Shown here: positions 1 to 8,413 of the stretch, piece by piece
Position numbering within the stretch: position 1 is the first letter of the stretch
Layout: every line of letters begins with the position of its first letter
Assembly (NCBI GenBank): GCA_024636155.1
Contig: JAGXHM010000080.1
Coordinates: forward strand, 1 to 42,904
Length of the DNA: 42,904 bases
Direction: 5' to 3'
Source of the DNA: Deltaproteobacteria bacterium
Lineage (GTDB): Bacteria > Desulfobacterota > Desulfuromonadia > Desulfuromonadales > BM103
Made by a program: the position numbers and the translations under genes
The notes under the pieces: generated by a model
What the model was told of the DNA's origin: nothing
The model's input: only the letters and a program-made list of their open reading frames with translations
The model's database searches: none

Positions 1-365
1 CATGGCGGCGGCGGAACCTGCCCGCCGGTTTGCTGCATAGTAATCGGCCCGCCAGCCTTGTCGCCCCACTCGTCGTCATTCAGGTCGTAGACTGCGTCGT
101 AGGTGGCGCGCAGGGTCGTGTTGAACCTCATCTCGGAGAAGATGCCCATGGCACCCAAATCCTTGCTGTATTCGAACTGGAAAGTGTTTCTGGCTTTTGA
201 CAGGCCTCTACTCTCCCTATAATGGGTTTCATTCTCGATGTACCCACTGACATCGGCCCAAACGGCGGTTGCACCAATCGAAGATGCAATGATGGCAAGA
301 AAACTCGTCAAAAGCATGGTTTTGACCTTTGAACTTACCGTTGTTGTTCGGTGTGGCTTCTGCAT
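1..365 (-). CDS. DUF1302-type outer-membrane/exported protein, 5' part only
   Basis: The reading frame starts with ATG at 365 and runs off the left edge after about 121 codons, so the C-terminal part is missing. GGGAGG sits about 7 bases upstream of the ATG. The product begins with a basic stretch, then a hydrophobic segment (LLTSFLAIIASSIGATAVWA) and a likely signal peptidase site after VWA. The mature part begins DVSGYIENETHYRES and looks like alternating amphipathic strands. The N-terminus, and the position beside an MMPL transporter and a YCF48-like gene on the same strand, fit the DUF1302 family, which commonly occurs with DUF1329, YCF48 and MMPL genes. The family is presumed to sit in the outer membrane; its substrate is not established. 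A DUF1329 gene would be expected just beyond the left edge. The family call is an inference from a short N-terminus and context. Confidence 0.6.
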   Translation of the reverse strand, partial: MQKPHRTTTVSSKVKTMLLTSFLAIIASSIGATAVWADVSGYIENETHYRESRGLSKARNTFQFEYSKDLGAMGIFSEMRFNTTLRATYDAVYDLNDDEWGDKAGGPITMQQTGGQVPPPP

Positions 366-507
366 AACGTACCTCCCTTTTTTAACAAACATTAAAACCG
401 ATAATCCTCTCATAGCACTCTATAAAATAAGGGCATATCTCTCCGGCCTTATCACATCGCCGGAAAAGACTGTTTGACAGCTTGAGCGTTTCAGTGACTT
501 GAGCATT

Positions 508-2910
508 TTAAGCCGCTTTAGATTCTTCATCATCGATAAGAATGCCATCCTCATCGTAGTGAGCGGAGGTAATGAATGCTGGTTTAAAGATCAACACCCA
601 TGAGGGCACCATAAAAATAGCTGAGAGGGCATTGAGTATCAGCATGACGCAAAGCAGCATTGCTGAATCGGCCTGGAATCTCAGGTCGGAGATAAACACC
701 CACATTATCACGCCGCCGATGAGGGTTATGGCCGTGAAAGCCACCGCCTTACAGGTTGTACTGAAAGTGCGCCTGACTGCCGCAGGCAGGTCCAGTCCGC
801 TTCCGACCTCTTCGCGAATCCGATCCATGACATAAATGGAGTAGTCGATGCCGATGCCGATGCCTACAGCAATAATCGGCACGGTATTGACGTTGATGCC
901 GATGCCCTTGATCCCCATGTAGGCATAGGTCAGGGAAGTCGCGAAGGCCATCGAACACATCATCAGCAGTCCGGCGTGCAGGGAAGAGTAGAATAGAGTG
1001 ACAAAAGCGAAAATCAGCAACAAAACCAGCGGGATGACCAGCATGTTGGTGTCGTAGGCCGCTTCATTGATGGCTGCGGTCACCCCGATCTGACCACCGG
1101 CCAGTTGAATGGTCAACCCCTCCACCTTGGATCCGGTGGTTGCAATCCAATCTTTAACCATATGGATGGCGCGGCGAATTGTACCCCCCTTGTGGTCCTT
1201 GTAATAAAAGACCATATTCGCTCTTTGTTGTTCAGTGTCGATAAATTCCTTGTCGGCACCTGGGATCGGACTGGAGGCGTTGTAGGCAAACAACAAGCCA
1301 CCAACATAGGGGCTGGCATCCGGGATCTGCTCCCAACGGGGATCGTTGCTGTGAAAGATTCGATTGACTTGTTTGATCAAGCCCGGCAAGGCCTTAACAC
1401 CGCCGAGTTCCGGATCTTGCAGCATGTGATTTTCCAGATCTTCCAGTGCACGCAACACTTCCGGACGCTTGATGCCACCCTCTTTGTCCGTGCGGGCGAC
1501 GACAATAAGCTCTTCAGAGCCGGGGAACCTGTCGTTGATCGCCTTGGAAGAGACGTTGTAGTCATGGTCTTTATACAGCAGCGGAGAGCCTGGTTCCGCC
1601 TCACCGATCTGCACCCAGGAACTAAAATAAGCGCCGCAGACCACCAGGACAACCACTGTGCACAGAACGGTGATCGCTCCTTTGCGCGAGCCAACCACTC
1701 CGGCAAACGAGACCATGATTGCGTCGAATTTTGATTCCTTACGCTCAATATCGCGCGGCCGCGGCAGGACCGACAGCATCAGCGGGATAAAAATCAGGAC
1801 GATAAAAATAATCGACATCGCCCACAGTGAGGCGTAATGAGCCATTTTGGTATTGATCGGCACCGAACCGAGGGCGATCAGCAACAAGCCGATGGCATCG
1901 GAGACAACACCGAGCGACCCCGGTCGAAACAGACTGTTGAAGGTCTTCTTTGCCGCCGCCTTGGCCGTGCTAGAACTCTTCAATTCCGCGTAATATCGCT
2001 CCACTAGCTGGATGCCATGCGACATGGCCCTGGCAGAGATCAGGAAGGGGACCACCAGGGTGAGGGGATCAAGGTTGTAACCGAGCAGGGAGAGGATTCC
2101 CAGTCCCCAGGTGGTGGCCAGGACAATACCAAGTAGCGGCAGAACAATTCCGTAAAGTCGCCTGAAGTAAAGCAACAACAAGGTGACCATCACAGCTATG
2201 GTATAAAGGAATATCTGTAAGATCTGTTCGACGTAGGTAAACACCCAACCAACCAGCATGGGTGCACCTGAAGCGTAAATATTTACCCCGGGCCGCGCTT
2301 CTTCAGCACGGAGAGTTTGTGCTCCGGCAAAGATGGCCTGATAGTCCAACTCACCTTCGTTGAAGGTTGCCTTGATTAAGGCGGCCTTAAGATCGGGAGA
2401 AACCAATAGCCCGTATACGCGCGGATTAGAGATCACTTCCTTGCGCATCTGCGCCAGTTCGGCCTCACTCAACTCTTCGGTAATTGGGTCGTAGTGCGGA
2501 GCAGAGTTAACATCACCGGTCTCGGTCAACCACACTTTACGGACCGTCCGGTGAGTGAGGCTTGAAACCATGTTGTGGTTGACGCCAGGCAAGATGTCGA
2601 CTTTTTCAGTCAACTTGTGAATCATTCTCAGTGTTTCATTGGTAAAAATATCGCCATCCTCAACTTCTACGGCGAGGATGATGTTGTTTGCCCCACCGAA
2701 ATCATCGCGGATTTCGTTGTGGAGCTTGATGTACGGATGCTCCTGAGGCAGCAGGTCGGCGAAATCGGAATACATCTTCACGCCAGGAATCTGGATTGCA
2801 AAGAAAACCGTGATAGCGAGTATCACCGCCAGCCACAGGCGTGGATATCCGAACAGAAGGTCGTCAATCTTGTGAAACACGTGATGAATTGCTTGTTTAA
2901 GTTTGTTCAA
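508..2910 (-). CDS. RND superfamily (MMPL-type) transporter
   Basis: The 800-residue product has the RND layout: one N-terminal membrane helix (about 22-42), a large periplasmic domain, a block of helices (about 220-410), a second periplasmic domain, and a last block of helices (about 620-780). The duplicated halves and the GIGIGIDYSIYVMDRIREE stretch in the second block are typical of MMPL/Patched-like exporters, which use the proton gradient to move lipids or other hydrophobic compounds. The chosen start is TTG at 2910, with a weak GGGG-type ribosome site. It lies 33 bases after the stop of the YCF48-like gene and 142 bases before the DUF1302 gene, so the three probably form one minus-strand operon. 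The C-terminus is acidic and cytoplasmic. The substrate cannot be read from sequence; hopanoids or other lipids are only a guess. Confidence 0.85.
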   Translation of the reverse strand: MNKLKQAIHHVFHKIDDLLFGYPRLWLAVILAITVFFAIQIPGVKMYSDFADLLPQEHPYIKLHNEIRDDFGGANNIILAVEVEDGDIFTNETLRMIHKLTEKVDILPGVNHNMVSSLTHRTVRKVWLTETGDVNSAPHYDPITEELSEAELAQMRKEVISNPRVYGLLVSPDLKAALIKATFNEGELDYQAIFAGAQTLRAEEARPGVNIYASGAPMLVGWVFTYVEQILQIFLYTIAVMVTLLLLYFRRLYGIVLPLLGIVLATTWGLGILSLLGYNLDPLTLVVPFLISARAMSHGIQLVERYYAELKSSSTAKAAAKKTFNSLFRPGSLGVVSDAIGLLLIALGSVPINTKMAHYASLWAMSIIFIVLIFIPLMLSVLPRPRDIERKESKFDAIMVSFAGVVGSRKGAITVLCTVVVLVVCGAYFSSWVQIGEAEPGSPLLYKDHDYNVSSKAINDRFPGSEELIVVARTDKEGGIKRPEVLRALEDLENHMLQDPELGGVKALPGLIKQVNRIFHSNDPRWEQIPDASPYVGGLLFAYNASSPIPGADKEFIDTEQQRANMVFYYKDHKGGTIRRAIHMVKDWIATTGSKVEGLTIQLAGGQIGVTAAINEAAYDTNMLVIPLVLLLIFAFVTLFYSSLHAGLLMMCSMAFATSLTYAYMGIKGIGINVNTVPIIAVGIGIGIDYSIYVMDRIREEVGSGLDLPAAVRRTFSTTCKAVAFTAITLIGGVIMWVFISDLRFQADSAMLLCVMLILNALSAIFMVPSWVLIFKPAFITSAHYDEDGILIDDEESKAA

Positions 2911-2943
2911 TTTTAACCCCGCAACAAACCGATATAATCGGTA

Positions 2944-3900
2944 TTAGTTCTGTGTGGAAACCAGGAACAGTGCGCCGGCACCACCAGCAATCAGAAGCTG
3001 TTGGTCATTGACCGACAGTGCAGCGCGCAAGTATGACCTTGCCGGCTTGCCGTGTTGGACCTTCTCCCATCGACCATCTTTCAGGCGTAGCATCATGCCA
3101 GCTTCACCGACGACATAGAGAGAATCGCCATGCACGGTGATTCCGTACAAGGGTGCATCAGTTCCTGAGTCCTCATACGTCCAGGAGGCACCGGCGTCGA
3201 TCGTTTTCAGTATTTTGCCGTTCAAGCCGACCGCATAGCCATTGTCATGATCAAGAAAGTGGGTCGACTCAGGATAAAAGTCATTAGGCATGCTGGGCCC
3301 TATTTCCCAGGTCTCGCCGCCATCTTTGCTAACAACAACCATCCCGAACTCACCTGAGGCCACACCATAGTTTTCATCCAGGAATTGGATTGAGGTAAAC
3401 ATGGCATCTTCATCCAAGGCGTTTGTAGTCCATGTTTCTCCCCGGTCTTCAGTACTGTAAATTGAGGTATAACTGCCACCGACCCAAAGCTTGTTGTCAG
3501 GACCACACGTAAGGGTCGTTACGGCTTCTTCGGTGTCAATATTTTTTGCAATCCAGCTGTCTCCGTCATCGATTGAAATCCAGATCTTGCGGGTTGCATC
3601 GAGGGCAACAAAACTGCCATCGTCACACGCTACGACCCCTATAAGATCGAGAGCTCCCGGCAGATCCTGCCGTTTCCACTGCACAGCACCGTCATTGGAC
3701 ACCAGAACGGAGCCGTTGAAACCGACGGCAACCACGGTGTTGCCCTGTTTTGCCATCGACTGGAATCTGTCGAAGCGTTTCACCGGCAGCTTGGACACCT
3801 CTTCCACTCCCTGTAGATCCAGCGGCGCCTCACACCCCACTATCGCCACTAGCATAGCGAAAGCGCAAAACGTTCTACTTAAAGACTTGACACTCATCAT
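2944..3900 (-). CDS. YCF48/BNR-repeat lipoprotein
   Basis: From ATG at 3900 the product is about 318 residues. It opens with a lipoprotein signal (hydrophobic AFAMLVAIVG followed by Cys), so it is probably lipid-anchored in the cell envelope. The rest is a series of Asp-box repeats, for example SNDGAVQWKR, SIDDGDSWIA, STEDRGETWTT, SKDGGETWE and TIDAGASWTYE, which build a beta-propeller like YCF48/Hcf136. AAAGGCG precedes the chosen start. The frame also stays open to an ATG at 4023 with its own AAAGGAAACA site, but that version would bury the lipobox about 55 residues in, so the shorter form is preferred. The gene is first in the apparent operon with the RND transporter and DUF1302 protein. 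An assembly or accessory role for the transporter is an inference. Confidence 0.8.
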   Translation of the reverse strand: MMSVKSLSRTFCAFAMLVAIVGCEAPLDLQGVEEVSKLPVKRFDRFQSMAKQGNTVVAVGFNGSVLVSNDGAVQWKRQDLPGALDLIGVVACDDGSFVALDATRKIWISIDDGDSWIAKNIDTEEAVTTLTCGPDNKLWVGGSYTSIYSTEDRGETWTTNALDEDAMFTSIQFLDENYGVASGEFGMVVVSKDGGETWEIGPSMPNDFYPESTHFLDHDNGYAVGLNGKILKTIDAGASWTYEDSGTDAPLYGITVHGDSLYVVGEAGMMLRLKDGRWEKVQHGKPARSYLRAALSVNDQQLLIAGGAGALFLVSTQN

Positions 3901-4731
3901 TGTTCGCCTTTTCACAATAACCTCACCCCCGTACCTGCCCATTAAAGTTCCCTTACAACGATCTGAACAATTATAAAATTTTTTTTTAGTAAGAGCCACA
4001 ACGCTCAGACAGAAGAATAACATTGTTTCCTTTTTATGGATATATCAACTCGCAGACTTTGGTCAACAAAAATGATATTATAGTACTTCTTTGCCTATTT
4101 CGATGACCGCAAGAGTCTTACGCGACCATATTAATCATCGTTTTCGTATTTAAAAGCTTAGGTTTACAACCGATGCAGCATAAATCTATCAGACAACATC
4201 GACAAGAATACTCTAACTATCTTCAATGTTTGAGCAAGTCAGACGTGTTAACATTTTTAACCGAGCGAGCAGGAAAAAAATCTTTTAAAAGACTCCATCC
4301 TGCGCTTTTCGCTCTGTCATCAACGAGTCATTGCGCACTCCTTAGCAATCTACTAAGTATCTGCGTTGTAATAAAACATCTTTATTTTTCACTTGACCGT
4401 AAAGATTAAATCCTTTACATCCAAACCTATTAGCAACTCTCGTGCCGGATTCTAATGAGTGGCCAAACCCCACCTTTTTGCTAGGGTTAACGGCGAGGGA
4501 CAGGGTTCACCAGAGAACCTTAACCAACACACAAAATAAATATTTTCCCGAAACTTTGGGAACTTCCTGATATATTAGGACGATATCGATTGGGAAATGT
4601 TCGACCTGAGCATCTAACGTTATGCAGACTTTTGACATAACAACCTTTGCATACCAGGACAATTCAATGACAGCCCATCGGTACCTACGGCAGACACTGG
4701 CTTGTCACAACGAATGGAAGAGTGGAAAACA
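3901..4731. other. Long intergenic region between divergent genes
   Basis: This 830-base AT-rich stretch separates the minus-strand YCF48 gene from the plus-strand regulator. I see no convincing gene: an open frame at 4173-4409 has no good ribosome site and no recognisable product. One nested inverted repeat is present, with GGTTAA at 4485-4490 pairing with TTAACC at 4520-4525 and, inside it, GGTTC 4504-4508 pairing with GAACC 4515-4519. It would fold in the long leader of the regulator gene if transcription starts upstream. A TTGACA at 4632-4637 lacks a good -10 partner. Confidence 0.5.
4039..4066 (-). promoter_or_regulatory. Possible sigma-70 promoter for the YCF48-RND-DUF1302 operon
   Basis: On the minus strand TTGACC (4066-4061) and TATATC (4044-4039) are 16 bases apart. 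Initiation would fall near 4032, giving a leader of about 130 bases to the ATG at 3900, or only a few bases to the alternative ATG at 4023. The match is moderate and the region is AT-rich, so chance is possible. Confidence 0.35.
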
Positions 4732-6540
4732 ATGAACAAACCAATACGCGTATTAATTATCGATGATTCTGAAAATGACGCACTATTACTTCTCCGAGCT
4801 CTGGCTAAGGGCGGCTTCGAACCGGAGTGGACGCGCGTAGATAATGCTGAGAGCATGCGCCAGGCACTAATGAACAATAAATGGGATGTGTCGATTTCTG
4901 ACTGTCAGATGCCAGAGTTCAGTGTAGAAGCAGCCTTGTCACTCTGGCAGAATACGGGGGAGGACTTGCCATTTATCGTCATTTCCGGTGCCATTGGCGA
5001 AGAGGATGCCGTGGCGCTACTGAAAGCGGGTGCCCATGATTTTGTCAGGAAAGAGAATCTGGCAAGGCTGGTCCCAGCAATTTTGCGTCAATTGCGCGAA
5101 ACGGAAGAGAGAAAAGGACGCCGACAAGCAGAAAAGATACTCATAGAGTCTGAAGAAAAATATCGACTTCTTTTCACTGCCGAATCCGACGCTATTGTCA
5201 TTCTAGACGCAGAAACTCGCGATATAGTTGAGGTCAACAAGGCGGCCGCAGACCTTTATGGCTACAGTACAGAAGAATTTTCGAATTTAAAATCCTGGGA
5301 CATCTCTGCCGAACCAGAAAGAAGCAAAGCATACATTGATGAAATTTTTGAGGGGGGGATAAGCCGCATCCCCTTGATCAACCATAAAAAGAAGGACGAC
5401 ACAATATTTCCCACTGAAATTTCTGCCGGGACATTCATGTGGAAAAACCGCCGCATGTTTGTCCTGATAATTCGAGACATCACCGAGCGCAAAAACCGCG
5501 AAAATGCATTAAAAAACGCCCTCGACGAACTGCAGGAGATAAAAAAGCGTCTGGAAGCAGAGAACGTTTACCTCAAGGAAGAGTTTCACCTCAATCCCAG
5601 CTTCAGCGACATCATCGGCCAGAGCAAGAGTTTCAAAAGAGTTCTAAGGAAAATCGAGCAAGTCGCGGTAACGGACTCCACCGTCCTGATTCTGGGTGAA
5701 ACTGGGACCGGCAAGGAACTCTTGGCACGTGCCATCCACAATCTGAGTCCTCGCAAGGACCGCGCCTTGGTGAAAGTCAATTGTGCCGCCCTTCCCGCCA
5801 ATCTTATTGAAAGTGAGCTTTTCGGACATGAGAAGGGATCCTTTACTGGAGCGATAGCACGCAAGATCGGTCGCTTTGAACTGGCCAACGGGGGGACGAT
5901 ATTCCTTGATGAAATTGGTGACCTGCCTCTGGAGTTGCAATCCAAGTTGTTGCGGGTTCTGCAAGAGGGTGAATTAGAACGCGTTGGTGGCACGAACACC
6001 ATCAAGGTGCATGTCAGGGTCATTGCGGCGACCAACCGGGAGCTTGAGAATGCGATGGCGGAGGGCACTTTTCGGGAAGACCTCTATTACCGACTGAACG
6101 TCTTCCCTATAAGCTCTCCACCCTTGCGAGAACGCAAGGAGGACATACCTGCCCTGGTGAAGTTCTTCATTCAGAAACATGGCCCCAAGCTTCGGAAACA
6201 GATCGAGACAGTTCCCAAAAATGTGATGGAGACCTTAAAGGGATATCACTGGCCGGGCAATGTTCGGGAACTGGAGAACATCATCGAACGCTCCCTCATT
6301 CACAGCCAAGGAGATCAACTCACTCTGGGTGATCACTTTCGACAGGCGGTGGTAAGGACTCCGGGGAAAAAGGAGATCAGGACTCTTGCGGAGAGACAGA
6401 GAGAGGACATTCTGGAGGCTCTGGAAGCCACTTCCTGGCGGGTCAGCGGCAAAAGAGGTGCAGCCGACATCCTGGGTCTGAAACCAACAACGCTGGAGGC
6501 CAGAATGAAGAAACTGGAAATCAAGCGTAAGGGTACGTAA
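4732..6540 (+). CDS. Sigma-54-dependent response regulator (REC-PAS-AAA+-Fis HTH)
   Basis: The 602-residue product has a receiver domain at about 5-120 with acidic residues D11 and D12 and phospho-acceptor D57 in [13 protein letters not shown] domain (about 140-260) and a short coiled linker follow. The sigma-54 AAA+ domain (about 290-520) has Walker A GETGTGKE 322-329, the GAFTGA loop as GSFTGA 369-374, and Walker B in [10 protein letters not shown] 387-396. A Fis-type helix-turn-helix lies at about 565-598. It should remodel RNA polymerase holding sigma-54 and open promoters on a phosphorylation cue. ATG 4732 is preferred over TTG 4702 and ATG 4714 because the receiver domain starts right after it and GAGTGGAAAAC precedes it. 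No histidine kinase gene is adjacent, so it is an orphan here. The PAS domain between receiver and ATPase adds a second possible sensory input. Its targets are unknown. Confidence 0.92.
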   Translation: MNKPIRVLIIDDSENDALLLLRALAKGGFEPEWTRVDNAESMRQALMNNKWDVSISDCQMPEFSVEAALSLWQNTGEDLPFIVISGAIGEEDAVALLKAGAHDFVRKENLARLVPAILRQLRETEERKGRRQAEKILIESEEKYRLLFTAESDAIVILDAETRDIVEVNKAAADLYGYSTEEFSNLKSWDISAEPERSKAYIDEIFEGGISRIPLINHKKKDDTIFPTEISAGTFMWKNRRMFVLIIRDITERKNRENALKNALDELQEIKKRLEAENVYLKEEFHLNPSFSDIIGQSKSFKRVLRKIEQVAVTDSTVLILGETGTGKELLARAIHNLSPRKDRALVKVNCAALPANLIESELFGHEKGSFTGAIARKIGRFELANGGTIFLDEIGDLPLELQSKLLRVLQEGELERVGGTNTIKVHVRVIAATNRELENAMAEGTFREDLYYRLNVFPISSPPLRERKEDIPALVKFFIQKHGPKLRKQIETVPKNVMETLKGYHWPGNVRELENIIERSLIHSQGDQLTLGDHFRQAVVRTPGKKEIRTLAERQREDILEALEATSWRVSGKRGAADILGLKPTTLEARMKKLEIKRKGT

Positions 6541-6610
6541 TTTTCGGCACCAAAAGAAACAGAGAAGTCTTCTCTTCTATCCTGTCTGCAACATCAGACC
6601 TGCCCTGCCC

Positions 6611-6913
6611 TTATTTCTTAAACGTGCTGAATGCTTCCATGAACGCCGGGAAACCGCAGGTGGGAATCAAGAGCAGAAGGGCATGCATCAGCTCCTCTTC
6701 CGTGACGCCGGCTTCCTTCGATTTGACAAGATGCGTCTCAAGCGCCCGATGGTGTCCAGACGCTCCCGAGATGACGACCTTCAGCAACAACCGCACCTTC
6801 TCCGGCAACGGCCCTCCATTCAAGTGGACTTCTCGTCCAAACTCCTCATATTTGCTATAAAGTGTCGGGAACTCGTTCTTGAAGGTTGTGAAAGCCTCGT
6901 GAATGTCTTTCAT
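6611..6913 (-). CDS. Carboxymuconolactone decarboxylase-like (AhpD fold) small protein
   Basis: The 100-residue all-helical protein matches the CMD/AhpD fold, with the core VISGASGHHRALETHLVKS followed by EAGVTEEELMHAL. At the place where AhpD enzymes carry ExxxCxxCxxxH, this protein has SGASGHH, so both redox cysteines are absent. The usual peroxidase chemistry is therefore unlikely; a single Cys remains in PTCGFP near the end. AAAGGGAAAG precedes the ATG. The gene converges on the sigma-54 regulator, with about 70 bases between stops. The actual reaction is unknown. Confidence 0.75.
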   Translation of the reverse strand: MKDIHEAFTTFKNEFPTLYSKYEEFGREVHLNGGPLPEKVRLLLKVVISGASGHHRALETHLVKSKEAGVTEEELMHALLLLIPTCGFPAFMEAFSTFKK

Positions 6914-7145
6914 TTCATCTTTCCCTTTCTGCTGTTGGAGCTTCAGGAAAGAACAGGACGCAGGCTAACGCAATACTGCCTATCCAGAAGCTGGGGATTT
7001 CCCTTGTTTGTCAACTATTCATATCTGCAAGGATACTTCAAAAAGATCAGAACTCAAATGAAACGTAATTTGCCCATTTGCGCCCGGCAGGCGTACACAT
7101 GACAATCAAATACGGACAGAGCATTTAAGTACGCAAATACCTTCA

Positions 7146-7174
7146 TTGCTTCCTGGCACCTCGTGCAGTATAAT
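7146..7174 (+). promoter_or_regulatory. Predicted sigma-70 promoter of the mobA operon
   Basis: TTGCTT (7146-7151) and a perfect TATAAT (7169-7174) are separated by exactly 17 bases. Initiation would fall at about 7180-7182, directly at the mobA ATG (7182), which has no Shine-Dalgarno sequence. This suggests a leaderless or near-leaderless mRNA. Confidence 0.6.
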
Positions 7175-7181
7175 CCCAGCC

Positions 7182-7781
7182 ATGCAGAATGCACACAACG
7201 ATAAGTACCCGGATGTAACCGGAGTGATACTGGCGGGCGGTAGCAGTTCACGCATGGGACAGGACAAAGCCACCCTCAGGCTAGAGGGTGTCTCGCTCTT
7301 TGAGCGAAGCCTGCAAACGTTTCAAGAGCTGTTCAAAGACATCCTGATCGCCGGAGATCGTCCAGACCTGGCTCGACCAGGTATTCCTGCTATTGCCGAC
7401 ATCTACCCAGGCAGTGCACTGGGAGGGCTCTACACAGGTCTTTTCACGGCACAAACACCCTGGATCTTTGTTGCTCCCTGCGACATGCCCTACCCTGACC
7501 CGACCCTGATTATGGACATTCTTGATCGTCGCAAAGGTTACGATGTAGTGGTTCCACATACTCAGGACGGTTTTGAGCCGCTCTTTGCCTGTTACCACAA
7601 ACGCTGCCTCGAAGTGATACTTTCCATGCTTAAAGAAGGCCTATACTGCGTCTACGATATCTACCCGCAGGTTCGAACTTGCCATTTGCACGAGGAGGAG
7701 CTCCCCTCCGGTTGGAACCGCTCCCTACGCAACGTCAACACCCTCGAGGAGTTCAAATCTCTGAAGGAGAAACCATCATGA
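7182..7781 (+). CDS. mobA: Molybdenum cofactor guanylyltransferase MobA
   Basis: The product, about 199 residues from ATG 7182, carries the nucleotidyltransferase signature VILAGGSSSRMGQDKATL near its N-terminus and a PCDMPY segment that binds metal and nucleotide. MobA transfers GMP from GTP to Mo-molybdopterin in the cytoplasm, giving the bis-MGD cofactor used by DMSO-reductase-family enzymes such as formate dehydrogenase and nitrate reductase. The frame extends to a TTG at 7146, but that lies within the promoter, so 7182 is preferred. Its TGA overlaps the mobB start (ATGA, 7778-7781), which implies translational coupling. Confidence 0.93.
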   Translation: MQNAHNDKYPDVTGVILAGGSSSRMGQDKATLRLEGVSLFERSLQTFQELFKDILIAGDRPDLARPGIPAIADIYPGSALGGLYTGLFTAQTPWIFVAPCDMPYPDPTLIMDILDRRKGYDVVVPHTQDGFEPLFACYHKRCLEVILSMLKEGLYCVYDIYPQVRTCHLHEEELPSGWNRSLRNVNTLEEFKSLKEKPS

Positions 7782-8281
7782 GTTGCCCCGTAGTTTCAGT
7801 CGTTGCTAAAAGCGGAACGGGCAAAACGACCCTGCTGGAGAAACTTATCGATGAGATGAAACGACGAGGCTACCGAGTTGGAGCGATCAAACACGATGCA
7901 CATAGTTTTGAAATCGACCATGAGGGCAAGGATTCATGGCGGCTCACTCATGCAGGGGCTGACACGACGGTGATCACCTCCCCGGAGCAAACAGCCATCA
8001 TCAGAAAAAACCGGCCGGAGCCGACACTCGATGAAACTGCAGATGCATTTTTCGGCGACGTCGATATCATTCTGACCGAAGGATTCAAAAGGAGCAACAG
8101 GCCCAAGATAGAGGTTCACCGCAAGGAGAGAAGTCCCACCCTACTTTGCCGCGGCGAAGAGCATGACCCGACCCTGTTCGCTGTAGCATCAGACGAACCT
8201 CTCGAGATTGATGTCCCCTTTTTCGACATCAACGATGCCGTTGGCATCTGTAATCTCATCGAATCGCGTTTTCTCAAATAA
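7778..8281 (+). CDS. mobB: Molybdopterin-guanine dinucleotide biosynthesis adapter MobB
   Basis: The 167-residue product begins MSCPVVSVVAKSGTGKTTLLEK, a P-loop of the MobB family, followed by the conserved region GAIKHDAHSFEIDHEGKDSWR and the motif DIILTEGFKRS. MobB is a GTP-binding partner of MobA that helps the last step of bis-MGD formation but is not essential in Escherichia coli. The start ATG 7778 overlaps the mobA stop, and GAAGGAGA lies just upstream. An in-frame start at 7679 would lie deep inside mobA and is rejected. The moeA start follows after about 130 bases. Confidence 0.93.
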   Translation: MSCPVVSVVAKSGTGKTTLLEKLIDEMKRRGYRVGAIKHDAHSFEIDHEGKDSWRLTHAGADTTVITSPEQTAIIRKNRPEPTLDETADAFFGDVDIILTEGFKRSNRPKIEVHRKERSPTLLCRGEEHDPTLFAVASDEPLEIDVPFFDINDAVGICNLIESRFLK

Positions 8282-8413
8282 ACCTTAGGGTCCGCTCTAA
8301 AGGATGGCCAGATTTCAATAGATTTGACACCGAACGCAAACAACACCACCTTCTGGGACGACGGTCAGTCAGCGACCTCCGCAACAGCCCTGAGGACAAA
8401 GAGACGATCAGAC

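Noticed and set aside
749-958. Open frames on either strand inside the RND transporter gene
   Set aside because: Out-of-frame shadows of a well-supported gene; the same applies to many frames inside polA, lon, pruA and hypD.
4173-4409. 78-codon open frame in the gap before the sigma-54 regulator
   Set aside because: No Shine-Dalgarno, AT-rich and low-complexity product.
7153-7168. TGGCAC...TGCA upstream of mobA as a sigma-54 promoter
   Set aside because: Only 8 bases lie between GG and GC instead of 10, and a better sigma-70 promoter overlaps it.
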